This document shows positions 1-11,367 of a stretch of 64,000 nt of DNA, one piece after another; positions within the stretch are counted from its first letter, which is position 1; every line of letters begins with the position of its first letter. Origin of the DNA: Lotus japonicus. Its lineage: Eukaryota > Streptophyta > Magnoliopsida > Fabales > Fabaceae. The position numbers and the translations under genes are program-made. Location of the stretch: assembly GCF_012489685.1 (NCBI RefSeq), contig NC_080043.1, positions 80,244,292 to 80,308,291 on the forward strand, written 5' to 3'. The notes beneath the pieces were generated by a model. The model had not been told where the DNA came from, made no database searches, and saw nothing but the letters and a program-made list of their open reading frames with translations.

Positions 1-328
1 AACCAATCAATTAGGATAATAACATTGAAATCCTTTTCCAAAAACAGAAAACCTCTAAATTGTAACCCCTTCGTCTACACTTGGGTCTTCTTTGTTCGCT
101 ATTCTCCTTGGCATCTTTGCAGTATGAATCATGTTTTTGCCATATGCGTGTAATTGGATGATGCTATGTTCATAATTTTTTTTTCTTTTTATTGAAGGTG
201 GGTATAAAATCATGTTTTTATCGATCATCTGCTTATAATTAGGCGACCCTGTATTCAACCAAGGATCTCATTGCAGGTTCATACTTGACAACATGTCAAC
301 ATTGATAACAAATTAACAATTGAACTCT
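1..328. other. Spacer, no gene seen
   Basis: AT-rich sequence with only short open frames that have no recognisable protein features. Its last nine bases (320-328, TTGAACTCT) are the left target-site duplication of the neighbouring MULE. Confidence 0.6.
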
Positions 329-1386
329 GGTGCCCACTAGGGCGGACCAGTTTTTTTTTGGTCCACCGGTGCACCATGATTAAACACCGTTAGATCTGAG
401 AATCTTGAAATATTCTTTTATTAGATGGTTAGGATTTGTTGGATAGCAAAAGGGCAAAAACATAAATTGACAACCCTAGAACTCTCCTCATCTTACTGGT
501 TCTTCTTCTCCCAGCTCTGGCACATCCTTCTCCTAGCTCCGACGTTTCTTGCTCCATCGCCGGCCGTATGATCTTCAACCTCGCCGGCCGTATCACTACC
601 TTCAACCTCGCCGGCGTTTCTGTCTCCAGCACCCTCTACCTTCCCACCTTCACCTCCATACCCTCTTTAATTTGCAACACTTCCGTCTTCCTATTACAAA
701 ACCCAGAAATAGAAACCAGAGAAGAAAAAATGAACATTCTTGGTTGAAAAACAAAGGCAATGCATTGAATAAGAAAGACGAAACTCAAAAACCCAGAAAC
801 AACAACAAGGGAGAAGAAAGATTGAATCTTTTTTAGTTAAAACCCATAAAAAATAGAGACATGACATGCATTGATCTGTGCTAGCAAAGAGAAGATGGAA
901 GAAGAAAAAGAATCAGAAGAAAGGATGGAAGACAGATCTGTGATCTTTTGATTTTTGGCACTTTTGATTTTAACTTTTGAAGAGAAGAGGGTGATAGATT
1001 TGTGCTAGCTTTTGATTTTCTGGGTCTCATTTTTGAGTTTTCTCCCAACGACAGCCATGGTGGTTTTGATGGAACCCAAGTGAGAAGAGAGGAAGGGATG
1101 GGAGAGCAGCGGAGGAAGAGGGAGAAGCTTGTCATAGTCAAACACTTTACTTGACTTACCATGGTTTAACATGAAAGCAACAATCAATTCGTGGGATAAA
1201 GTCTGATGAAAAGAGTCTGTGTTTGAACAAAAAAAAAAAAAAGAGGGGCCTGTGTAAGGAGGGTGAAGAAAGTGGGAGGAAGAGGGAGAAAAAAGAATAA
1301 AGTCTAAATTACCCTTTGTGCAAAGTCAAATTTATCCCTGGTGCACCGGTGGACCAAAAATAAAATGGTCCACCCTAGTGGGCACC
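329..1386. mobile_element. Non-autonomous Mutator-like element (MULE), 1058 bp
   Basis: Both ends begin GGTGCCCACTAGGG when read inward. The terminal inverted repeats run about 48 bp (329-376 and 1339-1386) with about three mismatches, and each holds an internal GGTCCACCGGTGCACCA. The nine bases TTGAACTCT flank the element on both sides (320-328 and 1387-1395), the duplication size expected of Mutator-superfamily elements. No transposase frame is present; the inner sequence carries only short frames on both strands (for example 549-836) with low-complexity translations. It is therefore a non-autonomous copy. Whether the interior is a captured host fragment (Pack-MULE) cannot be told without a database search. 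The perfect flanking duplication suggests a fairly recent insertion. Confidence 0.92.
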
Positions 1387-2707
1387 TTGAACTCTAACAA
1401 TAAATGTTAGAGGATTAGAGTTGCAGTACCTTTTTTTTTTTGAGAAACCGAGTTACAGTACTTAAAAGCCATGAAGAAGACGAAGAAGAACCAAGGGATT
1501 ATAATTTAGGGTTATCTTTTTTTTTGGGGGGAGGGGGAGGAGTTTTTATGATATTATCATAATTGATTGGTTGATTTTGTAAATAAATTATTTGAAAAGA
1601 ATAACTAAATGAGTTGGAATTTATAAAAACACATGTTACAATATTATTGAAACAATTCATCAAGGGGTGATTTAACCCAAGTTTACCTAGGGTGATTTAA
1701 AGTGTCTTCATAAGTATCACTGGTGAAGAATCCACGAAGAATACCAACTAGAGAAAGAAATTCCAAAAAAAAATTAAATTTAAGAAAACAAACTAAAGCG
1801 CCAACATCAACAACAAAAAAGCACTTGGCTTATACTGTGCTGGGGTGATTGATGTTATTCATCTCATCATATTTATCTTAATAGTAATATAAAACACATC
1901 CTAGATGATCCAAGTTGACCAAAGTGAACTTACACAATTGAGATCAGGACCCTAGAGCTTAGGATAAGGATGTTAAATATACATCAAAATGTAAGTTAAA
2001 ATAAAATGGATGGTGAGAGATGTAACTGCAATTTTTCCCCAACTCTAGGAAGAATCCAAATTCCACAAACAGCTGAAGCCGTGAACCTCATAAGCCGCTA
2101 GTTGAAGCCAACACATTGGCCCATGAGAACGATAGGGTTAGGTTAGGTCAGTGTCACCTACAGTAACAACACATCGTGCCCATCTTTCATTCTTCATTTC
2201 GAATATTTTCCTTTTGACAAAATAAAAAAAATAAAATAAAAATTCCCATTCATCTCATTATCAATTATCATTATTCAAAGTTCTCAATATTTTTAATATA
2301 ATTAAAACATTTCCTGTCCAATCAAATCGGTTCCCAAGGGACACGAATTTTCACTAGTCAAGCATTAACCAATAAGATCAAGCCACATGCACCATGAAAA
2401 AACATAGTAACCCGTTACGTCGTCTTTTTCTTTGGAGTTTTTAGTTTTCTTCTGACTTCGTGGCAACACCAGCGGGGGTTGTACGTTCAAAGCAAAGGTT
2501 AAAATCTTCATGGCACGTGTCACTGTTCCATCCATTATCGTAGTGTGTTGAGACTCTGATTCGTACGAGACAAGATTTCTGCCGTACACGTGTCTTTATC
2601 CTTTTTCTCTCTTTGGTTTTCTCGACACGTAATTTGTTGCCTAAACAATTTTACAATACTTGTTTATTAAACTAAATTATTCTCACAATTCCGATACAGT
2701 ACGGTGG
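1387..2707. other. Spacer with two ACGT-core motifs
   Basis: No coding region is supported. CACGTGT at 2514-2520 and ACACGTGTC at 2586-2594 are G-box/ABRE-like, but no gene start follows; an LTR relic begins at 2708. Several A/T homopolymers are present. Confidence 0.45.
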
Positions 2708-3470
2708 TGTTTTGGGAACCGGCGAGAACACGGACAGACACCTCCTTAATTCAAGCTCCACTTTCCTAGTGGAGCAAAATTGGGAGTCTGTTGTTCTGAG
2801 AGTCGGAATAAACGACTCCTTCCCAGCCCGGACAACCCACTCACCTGACCGTCAAAACGCGACAGTCAAGCTTGGCCAGACGCAGACTATTTTGGGGGAC
2901 GAAATAGACGACCACACTCCCCCGAATAGCCCACTCACCGACTAGCGCAACGAGACGACCAAGCTAACCCGGACACAAGAGGGTCGATTACATTATACAT
3001 GGTTATTAACACTTGGGGATAGGTTGCGGGTCAAAGCCATCCCATCACTGACATTATGCCCCAGCACAAAAGGTTAGGAACGAGGCTCGAGATCTGGCCA
3101 CTGATTCAGGCCCTTGGATTTCTGAGGACAGCAGGGAGACCTCAGAGAGATCTGACGGTGGGAAAACCTCCTAGGGCCAAGGCATTCATGACCTTGCCTG
3201 AAGCTACCCCAACTCCTTAATAAGCCAAGTATAAAAGGCTCCTCAACCGGAGCCACGGTAGGTTTTTCTAGTTCTACAATTAGAGATTTCTCAACCCTAC
3301 TTCAAACACTAACTTATGCATGGGAGTGCCTTTGCAGGACTCCTTTCCAGGCTTGGTTTTGACGTTCGGATCTCTCACCTCATTGTTCCAGTTCAAGGCA
3401 TCATCCAAGCTCTCTCCATTCTTCTCACTCCCTACCCCTTTTTGGGTAGTCTTGGTCGACTTCCCCCAAA
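2708..3470 (+). mobile_element. Degraded LTR relic, plus orientation
   Basis: GC-richer block starting TGTTTTGGGAACC, like the start of the solo LTR at 54003-54544 read on its own strand (TGTTCTGGGACGG). A TATA-like TATAAAAG lies at 3230-3237. The segment 3113-3162 (TGGATTTCTGAGGACAGCAG, then ACCTCAGAGAGATC) recurs in diverged form, reverse-complemented, near 20660-20705 and 54250-54300. These shared blocks suggest one old gypsy or TRIM family. No 5-bp target duplication was found, so the right boundary is approximate. Short frames in it are not genes. Confidence 0.55.
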
Positions 3471-3540
3471 TAGATAGATATGCAATCAATATACATCTAA
3501 TTATTTATAAAAAAAAATGTACATCGTAATTATAATTTTT

Positions 3541-3566
3541 AACCGTCAAAGATATTAATGACGGTT
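3541..3566. repeat. Short perfect inverted repeat
   Basis: AACCGTCA and TGACGGTT pair perfectly around a 10-base loop. Such arms are common in the subterminal regions of DNA transposons, but no element ends are visible nearby. Confidence 0.4.
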
Positions 3567-5269
3567 AAAAACCATCGAGTGTATATCATTTTCATATTTG
3601 TTAGCATCATTTCTGAATCATTTATCTCCATGTAAATTATAGTTTATTTTTAATCTGCAGATAGATTATATCCCAACTTTTTTCAGTTGAGATTAGCATG
3701 ATGACTGGTAATGGCATTGCTTTTTGAAAATCTAGAAATCAAGCTTTTGGGGGATTTGGCCTCTCGGGGTGGTGATCTGGCTCCATATAATTAACCTGTT
3801 AACTAAAAATTAACACTTCACCTATTCAAATATATAATAATATATATCACTATTTTCGTATTGTAGGTGGTCACATGGAATAGAGATGACTAATTTGAAT
3901 AGTTGATGTATGCATGAATTGATTAAACGTACATTGGATTAGTAGCTTCTAGATCCCTGATTCCCTTTCCCTTAACTAATTTCTTTTAATTTCCCCCATC
4001 TCATGTGATATGCATAAGAACCTAAGACACTTGGAATAGACATATTGGTTGGTTTAGGATATATGGATTATCATTGAGAGGTGCTTCCAATGAAGTAATG
4101 ACATTTTTTATATCATTGAAAACGAACATTGTCTAATACTAGCCTAATTGTTCAAATAAGGAGAATGTCTTGATGTCATTTTATTCTTCTCCTATTGCTT
4201 TTACATTTCCAAGTCTCTGTCTAGTTCCTGTATATTTGGACAACAGGACAAGGTAAAATCATTAGTCACGAGCATGTATAATACGTGGCCAAAATTTTGT
4301 GAAATTTGGAGGTGTGTCTGGTACACTATTGGGATCAGATTTATCATTGCAAGGAAGGGATGTTAATTGTGTCGACTATGAGAAAAAGACTTTAGCGAAT
4401 TGATACATGAATCAGGAGGTTTACTTGATGTAATTGTAATTATTATTGTATTAGTATTTAACGTTTGGCTGTATATCAAAAGGCAATTATATATAAAAAA
4501 CAAAAAGATCAAATACAGTTAATGAATAACTTCACTTTTTAAATATTTAGTTGAGAGTTTGATCTCTGAATAATGTGTATGAAGAATAATTTGTTAAAAA
4601 AAACTTATTCACTTAATGTAATTTTCAAACCTCAAGGAAATTGATAAAAAATTAAGAAAATTAACTGTTTCTAAGTGGAAAATTGTAAGATGAAACTTCG
4701 TGAGTATTCTAATTAAGCAACTCTGACAGTACTAATTATAATGCTAATGCACTAAAGACAGAGTTCCTGCGTTGAAAATGACTTGTGTAATGAAGACATG
4801 TTACCTACCTATTTCAGATCTATACGGTACCAGCTAATATTGAAGAGCAATGTCATAAGAAAGCGCAATACTATACGTGAAAGAGAAAAGAAACACACAT
4901 GCGGCCGGGTTGGTTGATGATTTGATTAAAGGGAAGAAATGTAGATAAGATAAACGAAAAACATGTGCCAACTGCATAAATTAAATTAAAGTACTAAACT
5001 AATTAGAATTCCAAATGGCTTCAAATCAATAATTTTATTAATTTTTGATTATATTTTTCAGTTTTTCCAAAATCTTATTAGAGAGATTCTTCCTTCAAAC
5101 CGCTGTGAGGCATGAGGGTGTGAATAAATGTGAGGGTACGGTGGTGCGGTGAGAATTCACGGCAAGAGATGTACGTACAAAAGGGACTAAAATGCTTAAT
5201 TCACGATGACCAATGATGAAAGGGATTTTGATGAAAAGAAGGTTCCTCCACTAACTATTATTAAATCTC
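3567..5269. other. Spacer, nothing recognised
   Basis: AT-rich non-coding DNA without long open frames, terminal repeats or RNA-gene motifs that I could recognise. Confidence 0.5.
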
Positions 5270-6222
5270 TTTCAAGACTCAATCGTAGTATAGTATCGGG
5301 TTATGCAGCCTCCATAGAAATTGTGTTGCTACGTACTAATCTCACTAGTTAGATATTAGATGAGCAGTCAAAGATGATAATTATTTAAATGAGAAAAAAC
5401 AATAAAGATAACATGATAGATGTGAAAGAAGAAAGCATACCTAGGAAGTGATTTCACTTGATCCACAACTTGTTCTCAACCATTATACTCTTACAAGATG
5501 GATTTTACATTCAAGATGTCTATAAGAGCTATTCACCTACTAATATCTTAGCTAGGTAAACCTACCCGTTGAAATCCTAGCGTTAATTCCGTAAGTTCTA
5601 GTAATCACAAAATGAGCATTATAATCTAAACCTACTCGATGAGACATACCTAAAGCTTTGTTCCTATCCCAAGAAGTTCATGTTCAGGTGGATGAAATCT
5701 AAGACTGTCACTCATAAGATCATTTTATCTCCTAGCTTGATAATCCTATCTTAGCGGTGAGTATCCCAATTGTCACTCGGTTCAGACCTCATTCTCAACT
5801 CATGATATTATTACCTAAAGGTTAATGTCTCTCATTGTCACAAGAAAACTTCAACCCTACCCAAATACAAACATTTCCTCGGATAACTAATGCAAAAGGT
5901 GGTTCCTCTCATTTACTTAACTCACACCAACTTTCTAATTGTCATGTAAGCCATAGAAATCATTGAAGGGGAAATTGATACATGAAACACAAAGAGAATT
6001 AACAAACCTAAGATATAAATGTCTCTCCCCTTTCTATGAACTAAGCATACAACAATCCATATCAATCTTCCAATATGTTTATGAATCATTGAAGCTCTTA
6101 TAACACCAATCAACCAAAAGAAGCATTAAGCATGGAAAGGAACTCCAAACAAATAAACTCCATGATAATAATTGTATAGAAGTATATTGAACAAGAGTGA
6201 ATCAAATTACATCACAAAAACA

Positions 6223-6518
6223 GCAACATCGAAATTGGTGACTATTTTATAGTGGATATGAGAAAGAAGAGTAATTTGATTTTGTAGGGTTGTTGTGCTA
6301 TCAAAGAGACATTGAGCTGGTCTGTTTTAGCAATTTAGATGCTACTCAATTTTTGACAGTAACTAGTCTTTTTCCTTTACTGTTAGCCCCTTTGATGGCT
6401 TTTCTCTTGTAAGACTAATTGCAGCTTGTTTGTTGGCTGGGTTTTCTCTTTGTTTGTACCATCGGTTGGAGTACCCCTTATACTCCTAGTTATTCAATTC
6501 ATTGACTTATAAAAAAAA
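6223..6518 (+). mobile_element. 5'-truncated LINE 3' end
   Basis: The segment ends in GTACCCCTTATACTCC, then GACTTAT and a run of eight A (6511-6518). The same 3' end, diverged and on the other strand, terminates the LINE at 27866. Near-identical flanks ACATCACAAAAACA (6209-6222) and ACATCACAGAAACA (6518-6531) look like an imperfect target-site duplication, as expected for target-primed reverse transcription. No coding sequence is left in this copy. Confidence 0.6.
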
Positions 6519-6792
6519 CATCACAGAAACAAAAACAACCTACATAGAAGGAAAAAGAGGAAAGATGAAGCCCAAGGTAGATTGGAGACATGGCCTTCCG
6601 GAGGAGCTGTCACCTTCCTCCATGATGCTCAAGCACCCACCTCTAAGGGCTCAACCTTCCTCTTCACCAAGCAAGCCTTTAAGCTCTAGAGAACCTCCTG
6701 ATTAGGTGTAGAAAATGGTTCTAAGTTCCTTCCCCCATATCTCCTATAAGAAATGACAAAATCTCTATTTATAGAGTTTCCAACGACAATCC

Positions 6793-7033
6793 ATGCATGT
6801 GCGTGACCTCCTACACGCACATGGGTGGCCAAAACGCCAAATTGATGCCATCAGAGCAGGTTCACCATGCAAGTGTGTGGCCTAGTGGCGCACATGCGTG
6901 GGTTATGTTAGGTTCAGCACGCATGTGCATAGCCTAGTGGAGCACATGCGTGGGCTTCAGATTTTTCTTCTTTTCTTCGTACAGTATTGCCACGCATGTG
7001 CATGCATGGCATCCATGGCACACATGCGTGGCT
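6793..7033. repeat. Minisatellite of palindromic CACGCATGTGC units
   Basis: Motifs such as CACGCATGTGC and its complement-like partner GCACATGCGTGG alternate, with the linker GCCTAGTGG(C/A)GCACATGCGTGGG, giving about 55-60 bp units that can fold on themselves. Probably part of the surrounding LTR-like relic. Confidence 0.65.
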
Positions 7034-7490
7034 CATATGATTCTCCTTCAATTTTGTAATTCTCTCTTTTCCTAACATCATGGCTCTTAACTTAGCCTTC
7101 AATTATCATCATTGACCATAAAAAGCACCTGAAACCTGCAAAGAATCTCAACAAACAATCAATCCCCCAATGTAACTCATGGAAACACTCATTTAATCAG
7201 AATAATTATGCAGCCATCCATTCAATTCATGAAATAAAATTTCCAAAATATAATCAAGACTCATGATCTCTTCAGATTTTAACTCAAAACAGACCCAAGG
7301 AATTAACTCTAACCAAAACTAATAAAAAGATCAAATCAATAAACTAAAAAAACTCCTAATCTAATGCAAATGCAAAGATACACTAAAAGGGACTCAACTT
7401 GCTTAAAACTTAATAAATGACTCAAAAATAAAAATAAAAAGACAAGAAGGACTCGAAAAATATAGAATAAACCCCGAATCATCAACTAAT

Positions 7491-8594
7491 ATGACTTGTA
7501 TTTAAGAGTAATCTGCAGAGCAATTCTTAGTAATATTGCATAGCGATCAAACCTGTATTTAGTAATTATTGGTCATGTGGTTATTTGGACTGACCATGGC
7601 GATAGTTAATCATCACTTCTAAAATAGCTTTTGAGGTATTATCTAACACAAATTTTTAGAGATTTTGTTGAGAAAAAATGTTGAGATAGTATAACTCCAT
7701 GAACCAAGCAGATAAAACAGAAAGCCACTAAAGAAAATTATAAGACAGCTAAGAACTTGCTGTCAACAATGCTGAACCATATACATCTCAATAGTTCTTG
7801 TGCAAGTTAAATTTGGAACAGTCAATTAAGAAAACACCTCAGAAAAATGACCTTATTTAACCTTTTTATATGTTTTAATTAAGTATGAGTTAATTGCAAA
7901 AAAAGAGGTTTCTCGAAAAAATTATATTATTAGTCAATGCATCAATTTAAAAAACAAAATCCACAATAAAAGCACATTGCATAATGCTAAATTTTGGGGG
8001 CAGTGGAAGGGAAAACCATATATATAAAGAGCTTATCTGGAACCAGATTTTTTAATTTCTAGCTAACATCAGTAACATGGATGAACTGAGGTAATCTTGC
8101 CACTGATTGAATGTTAAGGATTTTCTCTGCAGATAATAGTGGTTGGTACTTGGAAGCAATAGACAAGGCCCATTACATTTATACCAGTACTCTAACACCA
8201 CAAGTAACCAAGGGCTTTAATGAATATGAGAAAGTAAGCAATCAGATAATACTAAGCTTGTTTAGGTTGAGGTATGTCAAATCCAAACCAACATATATTA
8301 GAATCATTTTCATCATAAATGTGTTTAGTCAATTTTTCTTGAAAATGATTTCGGCAGTAGACATTGCTTGACGAGAAGAAATATTTACTAGTTTTTGCAT
8401 TGTTGCTTGGCGAATTGAGAGAGAACAATTTTACATATAAATCTCTATTCCCATAAAGAGTCTTCAAATATAAATTACTTCCCCTTAAATTTAGTTTTAC
8501 CCTCAACTAATTTTTTCTTAAATCAAAGGTCATCCAAAATGAAGTTCTCAAATAGAGACACCTAAATATACAGAGTTTTAACTTTTAAAAATAA
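7491..8594. other. Spacer, nothing recognised
   Basis: AT-rich DNA. The short frames 8111-8371 (+) and 8252-8506 (-) overlap in opposite directions and show no domain; I do not treat them as genes. Confidence 0.5.
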
Positions 8595-8698
8595 ATAACT
8601 CAAGTGCCAAGAGTTAAGGGACATATGGGTTGGAGTGGGGAGGTCCAGGGATCAATCCCTGGAGGAAGCAATTTATCTTTTCAATGTAAAAAAAAAAA
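8595..8698 (+). mobile_element. Diverged tRNA-derived SINE
   Basis: Contains ACATATGGGTTGG, then GGTCCAGGGATCAATCCCTGG (a decayed B box), GCAATTTATCTTTTC and an A-rich tail, in the same order as the better copies at 17786-17895 and 46143-46251. The A box is decayed (ACTCAAGTGCCAAGAG). No clear target duplication. Confidence 0.6.
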
Positions 8699-8935
8699 TT
8701 TATAAAATAAGAATTTGAGAAGTTTAACTTTTAAGTAGAAAGTGATTGAGAGACTTAATTATAACAACTTAAAAAATTGAGGGACTAAATTTGCTATACA
8801 AAAATTTCAGCGACTCAAATTACACATTAGCTACAATGGAGAAACTAAAAATGTAATTAAGTCATTCTTTTATAATATTTATATGTATGTACTTGTTTTT
8901 TAATCTTTAATAGTAGACCTTAAGGATATAGGCCA

Positions 8936-9240
8936 TAGCTTTTTAGTTTTTCTTTTTTATTATACATTATTTTTCTAAAGATCTCATCTTGATCTTAAAA
9001 ATGCCAAAATCCCATTTATTTTAAAGAGATATCATCATTGTTAAAAAAAAATATCATCTTTGTTATATATCTCATCTTAAATAAAAATCTGATTCCATCT
9101 TGTTTTAAAAGTAACACAATCCACCTATCAAAAAAAAAAAAGAGTAACACATTAATCCAACTAGATTCTTACCATATTTTTATGTAGCGGTTCTATATAT
9201 ATTATAAATTGTATCCCAAAGTTTATTCCTGTTTTGTATG
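8936..9240 (+). repeat. Copy 1 of an approximately 300-bp direct duplication
   Basis: This block and 9365-9700 share, in order, AAGATCTCATCTT, AGATATCATC, ATAAAAATCT followed by ATTCCATCTTGTTT, AAAAGTAACACAAT and AAATTGTATCCC followed by AAGTTTA. The copies are clearly diverged. Inside this copy, AGTAACACA occurs at 9110-9118 and again at 9143-9151 around a CACCTATCAAAA-type poly(A) stub, which looks like a truncated retroposon tail with its own duplication. Confidence 0.6.
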
Positions 9241-9364
9241 TAACCACACAAAAAAATCCTGTTTAATTTATATATTTGATAGGATATTTTTATTTTTTAT
9301 CATATAAAAGATTACACTATTTAATTTTTAATACTAATATTTAGAAAGGAGAGATAATTATTTT

Positions 9365-9700
9365 TATCATACCCTATCATTTTAAAGATCTCATCTTAAT
9401 TTTAAAAATAACAAAATCCAATTTTTAAAGATATCATCTTTAACGTAGAAAAAAAATTATCAATTTTCCGATGTATCAAAAAAAAAAAAAAAAAAAATTT
9501 ATTATCTCTGTATGTTAAAGATCTCTTTCTTTCTTTTTTGGTTATAAGAGGAAGGCATCTCTTCTTATTTTTAAATAAAAATCTAATTCCATCTTGTTTA
9601 TAAAAGTAACACAATCTAATTAAATTTTTAACATATTTTTATCTAGTGATTTAAAATATTAAAAATTGTATCCCGAAGTTTAATCCTACTTAATTTCGTG
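9365..9700 (+). repeat. Copy 2 of the approximately 300-bp duplication
   Basis: Same ordered blocks as 8936-9240. It is interrupted by CCGATGTATC followed by a long A run at about 9470-9498, which matches the 3' tail of the SINE family in this window. It lies directly upstream of the F-box/DUF295 pseudogene. Confidence 0.6.
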
Positions 9701-9879
9701 TTGTATAGCACCTCTCATTCTAAAATTGAGTGTGTTCTTAGTTCATCTTCTTTGTTCAGGAGTTGTTTGCTGCCTTGCTCTGCTCCACATGGTAGGTCAT
9801 TTTCTCCTCCACTCCTCATTCAATTTTGTCAGTGTTGTTTCCAATTTCTTGCAACATGTCGATATTATCATGATAAACC

Positions 9880-10767
9880 TATTCAAGAAGTATTCCAGAG
9901 TTGTACATTACGAGCAAGGAATGTATATTGACGGTACAATATGGTTGGTTTATGATAAAAGATGATACCAAACTGTTTCTTTGGAATCCAACTAACCTTG
10001 AGAAAATCAACCTCCCACCCTTAAAACACAAATTTGGTATTCGTAACTGCATATTTTCGTGTTCTCCAACCTCAACGGATCAAGTTTGCTCCATACTTTT
10101 ATTCCCACATAAAAGCTACGATCTAAGTGAGCCGAGTATATTATTCTACTGTTGTCTTGGAGATAAGCACTGGACGGAAGTGGACTATGGTGAGGATCTT
10201 GCGAGAGCTTCGACTGTGGATATGGAGGGTCGTCAATTGGGTAAAACCTATCTTTTTAACCCCGTTTACTGTAATAGTCGCTTGTATGCAGAAGTATGCT
10301 TTACATGGCAACACACTACAAGTCTTCTAGTGGTAATAGAGAAGCTTGAATCCTGCGACATTGAAATAAACTCTACACATGTTTTCTTGCCCTCCTCCTC
10401 TAATTACCGTCACGTGTAGAAGCCGGTTGTTACAATTTAACAACGAACTATTTCATATTCAAATTACTTCTGAAAGACATGTGATTCTTTCTGTTGTTGT
10501 TCACCAATTAGAATATTTTTCTCAAATAGGGTGGGAAAGGGTAAAAAGCATGAAGGACAAAGTGTTCTTTTTATCGGCGAATGACTTACCTTTTGTTTGT
10601 CAAGCAATCAATCCTGAAGCTGAAGGAGGACGTATCTATTTAACCTTAGAGAACAGTAAATTTGTCTACATATACAGCGTTGAAGACAATAGACTTATAA
10701 TTTGTCATGCTTTCTCTAATTTACCAACAGAGGTGTGCCGATCACTCTGGTTTAGGTCAGATCTAAG
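9880..10767 (+). pseudogene. F-box/DUF295 gene, first propeller module (broken)
   Basis: The translation from about 9901 shows a DUF295/KIB1-4 beta-propeller pattern: LFLWNPTNLEKINLPPLKHK, then later WERVKSMKDKVFFLSANDLP and GGRIYLTLENSKFVYIYS. In this plant family the propeller follows an F-box and may present substrates to an SCF ubiquitin ligase. The frame changes near 10380-10420: the first frame stops at 10417-10419 and the second continues to 10767, so there is at least one indel. A 5' splice site (AAG/GTATGA) follows at 10768 and a matching acceptor (TGTGTAG) ends at 10854; phase 2 is kept across the junction, so this module was joined to the next exon. The N-terminus upstream of 9900 is unclear, with fragments in two frames. 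Confidence 0.7.
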
Positions 10768-10854
10768 GTATGAAGTCTTATAATTGATTTTATTATATTT
10801 CAAAAGTTAACTTGAATTAACTTGGTGTAACTATATTCTATACATGTTGTGTAG

Positions 10855-11367
10855 CATGACTTTTTCACTCCAAGAAAAAAAAGAAAAACGACTAACTAGA
10901 GTGGGGAATAGTAGTGCTGAAATTCATTCAAAAAGGATAGTGGATATAACTACCAACTGCTGTGCATTTCCTTTAGAAGCACTTCTTCCTGAAATGAGTC
11001 AAGAGGTTGCTACGAAACTTAATGTACTTGATTATTTGCATTTTCGAGCTACTAGCGGTTTCTTCCGTTCAAGAGTACTACCACTTCAATGGAGGTCACA
11101 CTCTCACTCTTTAATGTCATTTTTTGATGATCTTTCACTTTCTCCATTACTTGTTTTCGTTGAAAAAGAAAATGTCTTAACTTTTGTGCATCCCAAGCAT
11201 GGTATCAAGTATAAATATAGCATTAACTTACCCGAGGATATGCAAGGAGGTTGTAAAATTTGCTACTTAAAGGAAGGTTGGCTATTACTAACAGTAAATA
11301 GAATGTCTAACATGTTCTTCAATCCCTTTACAAGAGAAGTGACACAACTTGCATGTGGACCTGAACC
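10855..11367 (+). pseudogene. F-box/DUF295 gene, second module, 5' part up to hAT insertion
   Basis: This exon continues in phase from the splice donor at 10768. It encodes a lysine-rich stretch, an F-box-like segment (FPLEALLPEMSQEVATKL, then LDYLHFRATS) and the start of a second propeller (INLPEDMQGGCKICYLKEGW, then MFFNPFTREVTQLACGPEP). The natural frame stops being host sequence at 11368, where a hAT transposon begins; the frame then reads into the transposon to a stop at about 11491. The gene resumes in the same frame after the transposon at 15391. The order propeller, intron, F-box, propeller suggests a fusion of two neighbouring DUF295 genes, or an ancestral two-module gene. Confidence 0.75.

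Larger units (their letters stand above)
5270..7490 (-). mobile_element. Possible degraded LTR-type repeat
   Basis: A long block without coding frames whose general character, including an internal array of short palindromic CACGCATGTGC-type repeats (6793-7033), resembles long LTRs of plant Athila-like gypsy elements. The assignment and the minus orientation rest on overall resemblance only. No LTR ends, primer site or protein domain were found. A LINE 3' end has inserted into it near 6223-6518. Confidence 0.3.

Noticed and set aside
881..1187. Minus-strand open frames inside the first MULE
   Set aside because: Low-complexity translations, overlapping each other and the plus-strand frame; no domain and no splice or promoter context.
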